Shown one piece after another: positions 57,224 to 64,000 of a stretch of 64,000 nucleotides of DNA. The first letter of the stretch is position 1, and the number at the start of each line of letters is the position of its first letter. The stretch lies in NCBI RefSeq assembly GCF_026340095.1, contig NZ_JAPEPO010000004.1:1-64000 (forward strand), read 5' to 3'. The DNA comes from Streptomyces sp. NBC_01446 (lineage in GTDB: Bacteria > Actinomycetota > Actinomycetes > Streptomycetales > Streptomycetaceae). The notes beneath the pieces are model-generated. The model worked only from the letters and a program-made list of their open reading frames with translations. It was not told the origin of the DNA and searched no databases. Both the position numbers and the translations under genes were made by a program.

Positions 57224-59530
57224 ATGACCCTGCCCGGCAACCGTCTGCTGACCGACTCCGGTCTCGAGAGCGCCCTCGCAGCGCTGCCTCCCGTATACGC
57301 GGCAGGCGCCCGCACCCGCCTCCTGCCGCTGAGCGGCGGCCGACTGTCGGTCCCGGAGCACATCCACGAGCCGCTGCTGCTGATGCGGCTGCGCACCCCA
57401 CTGGCCGATCAGGCCATCGTCGTGAGCTGCGCGCAGACCGGCGCCGAGGAGCTGCCGCCGCTGGTCTTCGCCCCCTTCTCCGGCCCGGGCACCCTGCTGC
57501 CGGTGCTGCTGCCCGCGCCGGAAGCCGAGATCACGGTCGCCGTCCACGAGGTAGCGGCGCCGCGCTGCCACGACCAGGTGCCGGACGAGACGGCACACGG
57601 ACCGGCCCTCGCCCAGGACCGGGCCGCGGAGCTCGTCGAAGGCGTCCTGCTGGAGGGGGTGCTCGCGCGGATCGTGTACCTGGCCTCGCTGGAGAAGCAG
57701 CGGATGCTCCGGCAGGCCAGGGAAATCGCCGCCTGCCGGCACGTCGGACTCGCCTTCTCGGGCGCTCTCGACTCGCTCGGCCGCGATCTCGGCGTGTACC
57801 GCCTGCCCGACGAGGACGACGACCGGTACCGCGGCCGCCTGAAGATCTTCACCTCCTGGCGGCTGCCGACCCCCGCCGGGCTGGGGCGGGCCCTCAACGG
57901 CCCGGGCGCGGACACGGACGGCAACACCGGGCTGCCGGGCGGCTTCGGGGTCACCGCGCGATTCCGCCTGGTGGAGGAGCAGAACCCGCTGGCCCTGGCC
58001 ATCTGCCTGGTCGATGTCGGCCCCGGCGGGGCGGCCGTCCGCGCCCAGGTCCACGAACTGCTGCGCACCGTGTACCTACTCGACCTCGACCAGCCGCTCC
58101 CGGCGCTGGTGCCGCCGGAGCAGCGCCGGGAGCTGGAGGATGTACGCCGGGTGCTGACCACCGAGGTGACCCGGCCCGCCGGCCCGCCCGAGGTGCGGCA
58201 TCTGGCACCCTCCCTGGCGGTCTGCCTGGCCCGGATGGTCCGCCTGATGCGCGCGCTGGGCGATTCCGGTCCGGTGTCCCTGCTCCGCGCCCACGTGGAG
58301 AAAGCCGACCCGCTGCACGAACTGGGCCTGGGCGCGACACTCGGGCGGTTCGGCGCGCAGCGGCTGACAGCGATGGCCGCGGCCGTGGACGGGCTGGCCC
58401 GGGCCAAGTCGGAGCTGTCGGCGCTGGCCGCGACACTGGTTCCCCGTCCTTTCGCCGAGGACCCGGTGGGGCGCTGGCTGGCCGAGCCGTGCGGGCTGCG
58501 CACCGTGCATCCGCTGACCGACGACGCCTTCTTCGTCTCCAGCCTGCCCATGGCGGGACTCGCCATCGACGGGCCGTCCCGGATGGCCGTCGCCGAACAG
58601 GCCGGCTACCAGGCCGGGCACCGGGCGGACGCGACCTGGGGCGGCCTCCACCCGCTGGCCGGCGAGGCCGCGCACCGGGCGGCGACGCGCTTCTCCGAGG
58701 CAGGTCTCGGTCCGGCCCCCGCGCAGATCACCGGCGATGCCCTGGCCACCTCCCTACAGGACCTCTCCGGGCGGACCGGAGTGACCCCGCCCGAGGCACT
58801 GGCCCCGCTCGTCGCGGGCGACCTGCTCGCCACCGACGGGGCGGCTTTCGCCGCACAGGTCCTCGACGTGGTCGTACTCGACCAGATCGTCGCCTATCCG
58901 TTCACCGTGGCCGAGCTCGGTGCCCTCGGCAGCGGCGAGGCGCTGCGCGGTGCCGTGGCCGCGCGGGCCGGACTCCTGCTGGACAGCGGCTTCTACAGCG
59001 TGTACGGAGTGTTCGACCGCGAGGCGCAGCGGGTGCTGATGCTGGCCGCGGTGAGCCTGCTGCCCGGCAGGCCCCCCAAGCCGGGCGAGGCGCCGCCCGC
59101 CGAGTTCCAGTGGCTCGTCACCGAGGTCCCCCGTCCGCCCCTGCCTGCCACCGACGACCTGCCGCTGTCCCTGGTCAACTCCTCCGGCGGACGCATCCAT
59201 GCCGTGGCGCAGCGCGAGGGGCTGGCCCTGTTGGTGTGCCTCGGCCATACCCGGCGCGGCCTGGCCGATCCCTACCAGGTGCGGGTTGAGCTGCCCGGCG
59301 ACGCCCGTCTCGACCGCGAGCAGTACAGCTACGTGATGAACATCCTCGAAACCCTGTGTCCGCTGGGCATCGAGATCAACACCGTCGAACTGCGGCGCGA
59401 TCACGTCGACTTCGGGGCGGACGTGGCGGGCGATGCCTTCCCCACGCAGGACGCATCGCGCACGTACCGCCGCTACCGGCGCAGGCGCGACGTGGGCAGC
59501 CATGCCGAGCGGCCGCTGAACGAGACGTAG
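57224..59530 (+). CDS. Large baseplate/tail protein, unknown subclass
   Basis: The product has 768 residues from ATG 57224. Three parts can be seen: a beta-rich N-terminus (LLPLSGGRLSVPEHIHEPLL), a region like the tail protein gpI/baseplate linker (YRLPDEDDDRYRGRLKIFTS, WRLPTPAGLGRALNGPG), and a long helical middle with GLAIDGPSRMAVAEQAGYQA. The C-terminus has NILETLCPLGIEINTVELRR, DHVDFGADVAG. The position after J fits the wedge protein that links baseplate and fibres. Exact family not recognised. Confidence 0.6.
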   Translation: MTLPGNRLLTDSGLESALAALPPVYAAGARTRLLPLSGGRLSVPEHIHEPLLLMRLRTPLADQAIVVSCAQTGAEELPPLVFAPFSGPGTLLPVLLPAPEAEITVAVHEVAAPRCHDQVPDETAHGPALAQDRAAELVEGVLLEGVLARIVYLASLEKQRMLRQAREIAACRHVGLAFSGALDSLGRDLGVYRLPDEDDDRYRGRLKIFTSWRLPTPAGLGRALNGPGADTDGNTGLPGGFGVTARFRLVEEQNPLALAICLVDVGPGGAAVRAQVHELLRTVYLLDLDQPLPALVPPEQRRELEDVRRVLTTEVTRPAGPPEVRHLAPSLAVCLARMVRLMRALGDSGPVSLLRAHVEKADPLHELGLGATLGRFGAQRLTAMAAAVDGLARAKSELSALAATLVPRPFAEDPVGRWLAEPCGLRTVHPLTDDAFFVSSLPMAGLAIDGPSRMAVAEQAGYQAGHRADATWGGLHPLAGEAAHRAATRFSEAGLGPAPAQITGDALATSLQDLSGRTGVTPPEALAPLVAGDLLATDGAAFAAQVLDVVVLDQIVAYPFTVAELGALGSGEALRGAVAARAGLLLDSGFYSVYGVFDREAQRVLMLAAVSLLPGRPPKPGEAPPAEFQWLVTEVPRPPLPATDDLPLSLVNSSGGRIHAVAQREGLALLVCLGHTRRGLADPYQVRVELPGDARLDREQYSYVMNILETLCPLGIEINTVELRRDHVDFGADVAGDAFPTQDASRTYRRYRRRRDVGSHAERPLNET

Positions 59531-59540
59531 GGAGAAGTCA

Positions 59541-59912
59541 TTGGCGGACGACAAGGTAGTGGTGGTGCGGGGCGGGATCACGGCGACCGCGAGCAAGGCG
59601 GCTCAGCCCAACGAACTCGTGGAAGGCGCCAACAGCGGGAAGTGGACCGCCGGAGAGGTGAAGGAGGTTGCCTCCAGCACGCTCAGCGTGGGAGGGGCGT
59701 TCGTGCTGCACGAGGCGACGTGCGAGTTCGGCTTCTCCGGGGCGAACTCCAGTGGTGTGGCTGTGGTCGGTGCATCGACCGTGACCCTGCAGGCGAGTAA
59801 CCGCCGTCTGCGGGCCGACGGCCGGGGCGTCCTGCTCGACGGCGACACGGCCAAGGACAAGTACGGCAACACGCTGGCGGCCTCCTCGACGGGGCCGCTC
59901 AGCTCCACCTGA
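59541..59912 (+). CDS. Small beta-rich protein, possible spike-tip (PAAR-like)
   Basis: The product has 123 residues; TTG 59541 is preceded by GGGAGAAG. Gly/Ala/Ser-rich strands (VVVVRGGITATASKAAQPNE, CEFGFSGANSSGVAVVGAST, VTLQASNRRLRADGRGVLLD, GDTAKDKYGNTL) suggest a compact beta structure. Tip proteins of contractile systems have this size and position, but the metal-binding pattern of PAAR is not evident. Confidence 0.4.
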   Translation: MADDKVVVVRGGITATASKAAQPNELVEGANSGKWTAGEVKEVASSTLSVGGAFVLHEATCEFGFSGANSSGVAVVGASTVTLQASNRRLRADGRGVLLDGDTAKDKYGNTLAASSTGPLSST

Positions 59913-59921
59913 CCGTACGGA

Positions 59922-60548
59922 TCAGGACTCCTGATACCTCACCCGGAATCCGGTGAGCGTCACCGAGCTGTCGTGCCCCGTGCCGCCGACATGGGCGGTG
60001 ATGTAGTAGGCCGATTGCGGATCGATCTGCGCCACGGAGGGAGCGGGCTGCCTCTCGCGGAACGCCGCGCTCTCGGACGCCTGGATCCGCACGATCGGGG
60101 GCACTTCGCCGCCGCTGCCGTCCAGGCTGCGCCGGGTCAGATCGACTCTGACCTCGGCGGCCTGTGCGATCGTCCCGAATGCCTGGAAGCCCAGGATCCG
60201 CCCTGGGGCGGGCAGGGTGACGGGCACGGCTCCCGTGATCCCCACGGTGTCCACCTCGCCGCGCACACTCGCCTTGCCCGGGGTGGTGGACAGGTCCCAG
60301 TCCGAGGCGCCGCCGACGGGGGTCAGCAGCGGCGGGACTACGAGCGTGCGCTCGGCCCCGCCGACGCGGACCAGGGAGTCGAGTGCCGCGCTCACGGTTG
60401 TGAAGCGATCCCCGATCGTGTCGAGATCCTCCCCAAGCCGCTGGAACCGGATGTTGAATCCGTTGTCACCCGCAGCCGACACCCGGTCGACGGCGTCGAT
60501 CCAGGGGGTGTGCTTGAAGGTACGCGCGAACGAGATGCCGAAAGCCAA
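59922..60548 (-). CDS. Convergent hypothetical beta-rich protein
   Basis: The product has 208 residues from TTG 60548, chosen because GGAGGAGG lies about 9 bp upstream (GTG 60557 is also possible). It contains FARTFKHTPWIDAVDRVSAA, ERTLVVPPLLTPVGGASDWD, RILGFQAFGTIAQAAEVRVD, SAYYITAHVGGTG and VTLTGFRVRYQES, a jelly-roll-like strand pattern as in tail-fibre or carbohydrate-binding ends. It converges on the tail genes with 9 bp between stops. No family assigned. Confidence 0.55.
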   Translation of the reverse strand: MAFGISFARTFKHTPWIDAVDRVSAAGDNGFNIRFQRLGEDLDTIGDRFTTVSAALDSLVRVGGAERTLVVPPLLTPVGGASDWDLSTTPGKASVRGEVDTVGITGAVPVTLPAPGRILGFQAFGTIAQAAEVRVDLTRRSLDGSGGEVPPIVRIQASESAAFRERQPAPSVAQIDPQSAYYITAHVGGTGHDSSVTLTGFRVRYQES

Positions 60549-60818
60549 GAGGACCACCTCCTCCGGCGCAGCCCGCCGTTGCTCCGGCCTGCGCCATTCC
60601 CATCGTCTGCCCTCCCGGTCCGGCCTGTCCACCGCAGCCGTCGGCGGCCGCCAGGGGCATGGCCGCGGCACGCCAAGTGGCGGACGCACGGCGGGGCTTC
60701 CGCAGCCGCAAGAGCCGTCCGTCGACTGGCCTGCCCCCGGCTCCGGGCGCACGATGGAGACATAGGCACTGGCGCCGCGGGTCCGACGCGAGTCCGCGTC
60801 ACCGGCGCGAGGCCGACC

Positions 60819-61787
60819 GTGACACACACCGCTTCCCCTTCAGCAGCCAAGTCCCGTACCGCAACCGGCGCGAAGCCCCGGCCATCCGCCACCGCCAAGC
60901 CCCGAACCCGGGCGGCGCTCACGCCCGGCGGCACGGAATCGGAAAACCACCCCTGGAAAATACAGCTGGTCGACCACCCCCCGCGTTTCGAGTCGACGTA
61001 CTTCCAGGCCGCGAAGAAGGCGGCGCACAAGATCCTCGCCGAGATGAGCGAGGACGACCTCCCCTACGGGCCCCGGCCTCCCGGCGCCGAGCACTGGGAG
61101 ATGCACCACGGCGGCAGTCTGTGGGTCAAGGGGGCCAGTAGCTGGCGGATGTACCGCGCGCGGGTGGGCATCGAGTGGAGCATGCAGTTCTGCGCCGACC
61201 CGGCGAAGGTGGACCGGCTGCGGCAGGAGGCCGCCGAGCTCATCGGCGCCTTCCCGGACACCCTGCCCGCCCTTGGGGAACTGGGCTACAAAGGCGCCGA
61301 AGAACTGCTGCGCACTCCGATCACGGACGCCGACGGCGTCGAGCGGTGGACCGACTCGTTGTTCAACGCGTGCGTGCCGATGAGCCACGGCAACCACCAC
61401 GGCATCCTGCCCACAGTGCCCGGCGAACACCACTACCCGTGGCCCGTCAAGGGCGCGGACTTCGTCCGGTACGACGACTTCCAGCTGTGGGTGAACCTGC
61501 CCGACGGCACCCACGGCGCAGTGGCGCCGGTGGACCGGCGCGGATCGGGCGACGGGCACGTACGCCTGGTGCACGCCCCCGAGGGGAGCACGGCGGGCGA
61601 CACCCTCGCCAGGGCCCAGAACCTCGGGAAGATGGCGGTCTTCCCGGCCAACAGCCCCGTCGCCCTGAAGGCGTTCAAGCAACAGATCGAGCCCGGGCGG
61701 CGCACCGCGACCGGCCCCCTGGCCACGGCCACGGCGCCGCGGCGGGGCCGAGCGACCCGGCGCACCACCACCAGGCGCACCGGTTAG
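60819..61787 (+). CDS. DUF6424-like protein next to the lipase effector
   Basis: The product has 322 residues from GTG 60819 (GAGG 7 bp upstream). A basic, Ala/Lys/Arg/Thr-rich 45-residue head (KSRTATGAKPRPSATAKPRT) precedes the conserved body (HPWKIQLVDHPPRFESTYFQ, MHHGGSLWVKGASSWRMYRA, GIEWSMQFCADPAKVDRLRQ, DGVERWTDSLFNACVPMSHG), and an Arg/Thr-rich tail follows. The body resembles DUF6424 proteins as I remember them. Basic ends recall nucleic-acid-binding or loading tails of cargo. It lies 8 bp before the lipase gene. Confidence 0.6.
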   Translation: MTHTASPSAAKSRTATGAKPRPSATAKPRTRAALTPGGTESENHPWKIQLVDHPPRFESTYFQAAKKAAHKILAEMSEDDLPYGPRPPGAEHWEMHHGGSLWVKGASSWRMYRARVGIEWSMQFCADPAKVDRLRQEAAELIGAFPDTLPALGELGYKGAEELLRTPITDADGVERWTDSLFNACVPMSHGNHHGILPTVPGEHHYPWPVKGADFVRYDDFQLWVNLPDGTHGAVAPVDRRGSGDGHVRLVHAPEGSTAGDTLARAQNLGKMAVFPANSPVALKAFKQQIEPGRRTATGPLATATAPRRGRATRRTTTRRTG

Positions 61788-61795
61788 GAACGGGC

Positions 61796-62920
61796 ATGCC
61801 ACGCCGGATCGTCATCTGCCTCGACGGAACGGGCAACCAGGTCGGCGCCCGCCACCCGACCAACGCGGTCAGGCTGTTCGAGATGCTGGAAGCGGAGGCC
61901 CCCGACCGGCAACTCCTCTACTACGACCCCGGCGTGGGCACCATGTCGGCGGCCACGGCCCACGGACCGGCCGGCCGATGGCTCTCCCGCCTGACCGGCC
62001 TCGCGTTCGGCACTGGGCTGAAGGCCAACCTCGCCGAGGCCTACACCTACCTGATGCGGCACTGGCAGCCCGGAGACAGGGTCTACGTCTTCGGCTTCAG
62101 CCGTGGCGCCTACACCGCGCGCGCCCTCGTCGGGATGCTGAACAAACCGGGCCTCATGCGCCCCGGCTCCGAGAACCTCGCCCCCTACGCGGTGGCGAGG
62201 TACGCCTTCAACCAGGACATCGACAAGAGTGAGCAGGAGGTCGCCCGGTTCTCGCACGCCTTCTGCCGGCGCACCGAGAACGAGCCGCTGTGGGCGACCG
62301 TGAAACGCAACAACCCCCGGCAGGTCTCGCATCACGCCCTGCCCGTCGACTACCTCGGCCTCTGGGACACCGTGAAGGCAGCCGGCATTCTGCGCCTGGG
62401 CACCCTGAACTGGCCCTACACCCACCAACTGCCCAACGCCGCCCGCATCCGGCACGCCGTGTCCCTCGACGAAACACGCCGCCCCTACCGCGAGTTCCTG
62501 GTCACTCCCCGCCCCGAACCCCTCCAGGACACCGCCCAGGAGGTCTGGTTCGCCGGCGTGCACTCCGACGTCGGCGGCACCTTCGAACACGCCGAGAACG
62601 CCCCCCTGCTCTCCACCATCACCCTCAAGTGGATCACCGACGGGGTCTGCCGCGACCTTGACTTCCGCCCCGGCGCCTACCAGGAAGCCTGCGCGGTGAC
62701 CGAGGACTTCGCCACCGCCCCGCTTCACGACAACGGCCCCCTCTGGATCCTCGTGGGCCGCCGCACGCGCCCGGTGCCCGAGCACGCGCGGCTGCACACG
62801 AGCGTCCGGCTCCGCCGGGAACGGGACCCCAAATACCGTACGGACCTGACCAATCCGGCGAATCCGGAGCCTTGGGCCGACCCCGACTGGACCAAGGCCC
62901 AGCCTCTGCCCGGCAGTTGA
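61796..62920 (+). CDS. DUF2235 / Tle1-like phospholipase, probable effector
   Basis: The product has 374 residues from ATG 61796 with AGGAA upstream. DUF2235 alpha/beta hydrolase: RRIVICLDGTGNQVGARHPT at the start, oxyanion region LLYYDPGVGTM, nucleophile elbow G100-F-S102-R-G (VYVFGFSRGAYTARALVGML), LGLWDTVKAAG with the probable acid, and EVWFAGVHSDVGGTFEHAEN. Tle1 lipases delivered by type VI secretion systems belong here. At the 3' side of a contractile-tail locus a delivered membrane-attacking effector is the obvious reading, though DUF2235 proteins also occur alone. Confidence 0.7.
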   Translation: MPRRIVICLDGTGNQVGARHPTNAVRLFEMLEAEAPDRQLLYYDPGVGTMSAATAHGPAGRWLSRLTGLAFGTGLKANLAEAYTYLMRHWQPGDRVYVFGFSRGAYTARALVGMLNKPGLMRPGSENLAPYAVARYAFNQDIDKSEQEVARFSHAFCRRTENEPLWATVKRNNPRQVSHHALPVDYLGLWDTVKAAGILRLGTLNWPYTHQLPNAARIRHAVSLDETRRPYREFLVTPRPEPLQDTAQEVWFAGVHSDVGGTFEHAENAPLLSTITLKWITDGVCRDLDFRPGAYQEACAVTEDFATAPLHDNGPLWILVGRRTRPVPEHARLHTSVRLRRERDPKYRTDLTNPANPEPWADPDWTKAQPLPGS

Positions 62921-63446
62921 CGCTACGGGCCGCGTGAGTCTCGGTCCGGTGCGGACCCGGCTGTGTCAGCCGCGGAACCGGCCACAGCGGGCCCGTCCCT
63001 GACCGCGCAAATGGTTAGACTTCAGCCGAACTTCTGTGTTTCTTGCTGGTCAACAGCCTTGCGGCGGAATAGCGAGGGTTTGGCGTGTGCGGCACAGTCT
63101 TGGACGGGCCGTCCCGCGAACGTGTAACCGTGCCGCATGCAATGACAGCGTCCCGAGCAGCTCGTTGTCGTGATCAACGACGTACCGACGAACGCCTAGG
63201 ACCAAGAACTCGAGGAACTTTTCCTGCGTCCAGGAGCAGTGCGGCCAATTGCTGGCGGCGTCGTGCACTTCGAAGGTCGCTGAGAGGGCATCTCGCGGAA
63301 GTTCGTCCAACAGACTGAACCTTTACTGCCCAGCGCGCCCGTGACGGGCAATCGGGACCAGCAGGCCGACGCCCCGACCCCGGGCGTCCCACAAGAGCAG
63401 GCCATCGGGAGTACGAGCTACCTCCAGCCGAGGACCCGGCGCTCGG
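62921..63446. other. Gap with a possible decayed minus-strand gene
   Basis: No intact gene. The minus strand reads MDELPRDALSATFEVHDAAS, NWPHCSWTQEKFLEFLVLGV and RRYVVDHDNELLG (63310-63050). An out-of-frame upstream piece (DGLLLWDARGRGVGLLVPIA) would join it after a frame change and a TAA near 63323. It could be the remains of an immunity-type small protein. Confidence 0.35.
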
Positions 63447-63752
63447 TCACAGCTGGTCCACGCACTCAGTGAACGAGCGGATCAGCAGGGCCCACGAAGC
63501 GCCACCGAGGAGACCCACGAAGCACACGGCCAGCGTTGGCCCGAGCAGCGCCTCGAGGATCTTGATAATCACGCCAGCGGCGATTCCCGCGGCCGCGAGC
63601 ATGAGGGTTCTGTCGGCGTCACGCAGGCTCCGGTTCCATTCCACGACCCGGCGGATGGCGTCGGCACCCAGTGTGCGCAGGTCGTCGATTAGCGCGTCGA
63701 CGGTGGTCCCGACGTGCCGCGCATAGCAGTCAGCGAATTCCTCGATCGCCAT
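63447..63752 (-). CDS. Small two-helix membrane protein
   Basis: The product has 101 residues from ATG 63752, which has GGAGAG 6 bp upstream; ATG 63764 would add four residues. A soluble N-terminal helix (EEFADCYARHVGTTVDALID) is followed by two hydrophobic segments (LMLAAAGIAAGVIIKILEAL, TLAVCFVGLLGGASWALLI). It lies 50 bp downstream of the partial gene at the window edge, probably one operon. Could be a small membrane or immunity-type protein; unproven. Confidence 0.55.
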   Translation of the reverse strand: MAIEEFADCYARHVGTTVDALIDDLRTLGADAIRRVVEWNRSLRDADRTLMLAAAGIAAGVIIKILEALLGPTLAVCFVGLLGGASWALLIRSFTECVDQL

Positions 63753-63802
63753 CGAGCTCTCCATTTCCCTCGTTCTCGTAAATCGCCCGCCGCACGCCGC
63801 GG

Positions 63803-64000
63803 CTAGGCGACACCGCCGCCGACCTGCTCGAGCGCCTCGTGCGTCGCCCGGAGCATCTCGGTCAGCCGCATGTTCGAGGTGCGGTCGTAAGCGGCGAGAA
63901 TCGAGGAGATCTCGGGTGCGACGTTCACTGTCGGATCGGCCAGTACCGAGCACACGGGAAACTCGAGAGAGCCCTCGTCAAACCCTTGACGTACAGCATC
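63803..64000 (-). CDS. 3' end of a hypothetical gene cut by the window edge
   Basis: Only the last 65 codons are present, ending LAAYDRTSNMRLTEMLRATH and EALEQVGGGVA with TAG 63805-63803. The helical tail gives no family. It is first in a probable operon with the small membrane protein. Confidence 0.5.
   Translation of the reverse strand, partial: DAVRQGFDEGSLEFPVCSVLADPTVNVAPEISSILAAYDRTSNMRLTEMLRATHEALEQVGGGVA

Noticed and set aside
44642-62920. Complete prophage
   Set aside because: No capsid, portal, terminase, lysis or integrase gene is visible in the window; only tail-type genes plus effectors.

Overview
The window is very GC-rich and its gene families point to Streptomyces or a close relative: a helicase-associated-domain relic, an mtnP / SAF-domain / mscL gene order, a Tap/Tpg-like pair of linear-replicon maintenance genes, and IS families common in that genus. 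It reads as accessory DNA: a transposon-rich plasticity or defence island (about 1-35 kb) followed by a contractile phage-tail-like locus (about 35-63 kb). No rRNA, tRNA or CRISPR array was seen.

Layout. 1-3.5 kb is a gene graveyard: relics of mtnP, a SAF-domain gene, mscL, an IS481-family transposase and a secreted I36-like inhibitor, all frameshifted. 3.5-4.95 kb has no gene but holds a cluster of tri-loop palindromes resembling Streptomyces telomere fold-backs, a two-copy direct repeat and several hairpins. 4.95-7.3 kb encodes an AbiJ-NTD3/protein-kinase fusion (probable abortive-infection protein). 7.7-10.1 kb (minus) is a coupled gene pair that looks like tap-tpg, the telomere replication operon. 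10.4-12.6 kb (minus) is a GmrSD-type modification-dependent restriction enzyme with a C-terminal RAMA-like domain. 13.6-16 kb has a PD-(D/E)xK-like protein interrupted by eighteen 15-bp repeats and an endonuclease VII-like gene cut by an IS3 element (16.0-17.3 kb). 17.6-22.9 kb (minus) is a tightly overlapping three-gene operon: radical SAM enzyme, small protein, and a 1326-residue nuclease/STAND NTPase. I regard this as the best candidate for an undescribed defence system.

23-35 kb mixes hypothetical genes, a methyltransferase, an IS21 element with a nonsense-mutated istA, more relics, a small PD-(D/E)xK nuclease, a CGNR-like zinc protein, a second endonuclease VII-like protein, and a 1.7-kb IS5-like element carrying a passenger gene.

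35.5-44.5 kb (minus) carries three very large YVTN beta-propeller proteins of 21 blades each, with relics of further copies and a perfect-looking 805-bp repeat shared by the first two. Divergent from them, 44.6-62.9 kb (plus) is a mostly overlapping gene set: tail sheath, tail tube, VgrG/gp27-gp5-like spike, gp25, baseplate J and probable tip and wedge proteins, together with a restriction-endonuclease-fold toxin candidate, a 1097-residue protein with a membrane-like segment, a DUF6424-like protein and a DUF2235/Tle1-like lipase. No capsid, portal, terminase, integrase or AAA+ ATPase gene is visible, so this looks like a contractile injection device with effectors rather than a prophage. The propellers may be its recognition or accessory modules (inference).
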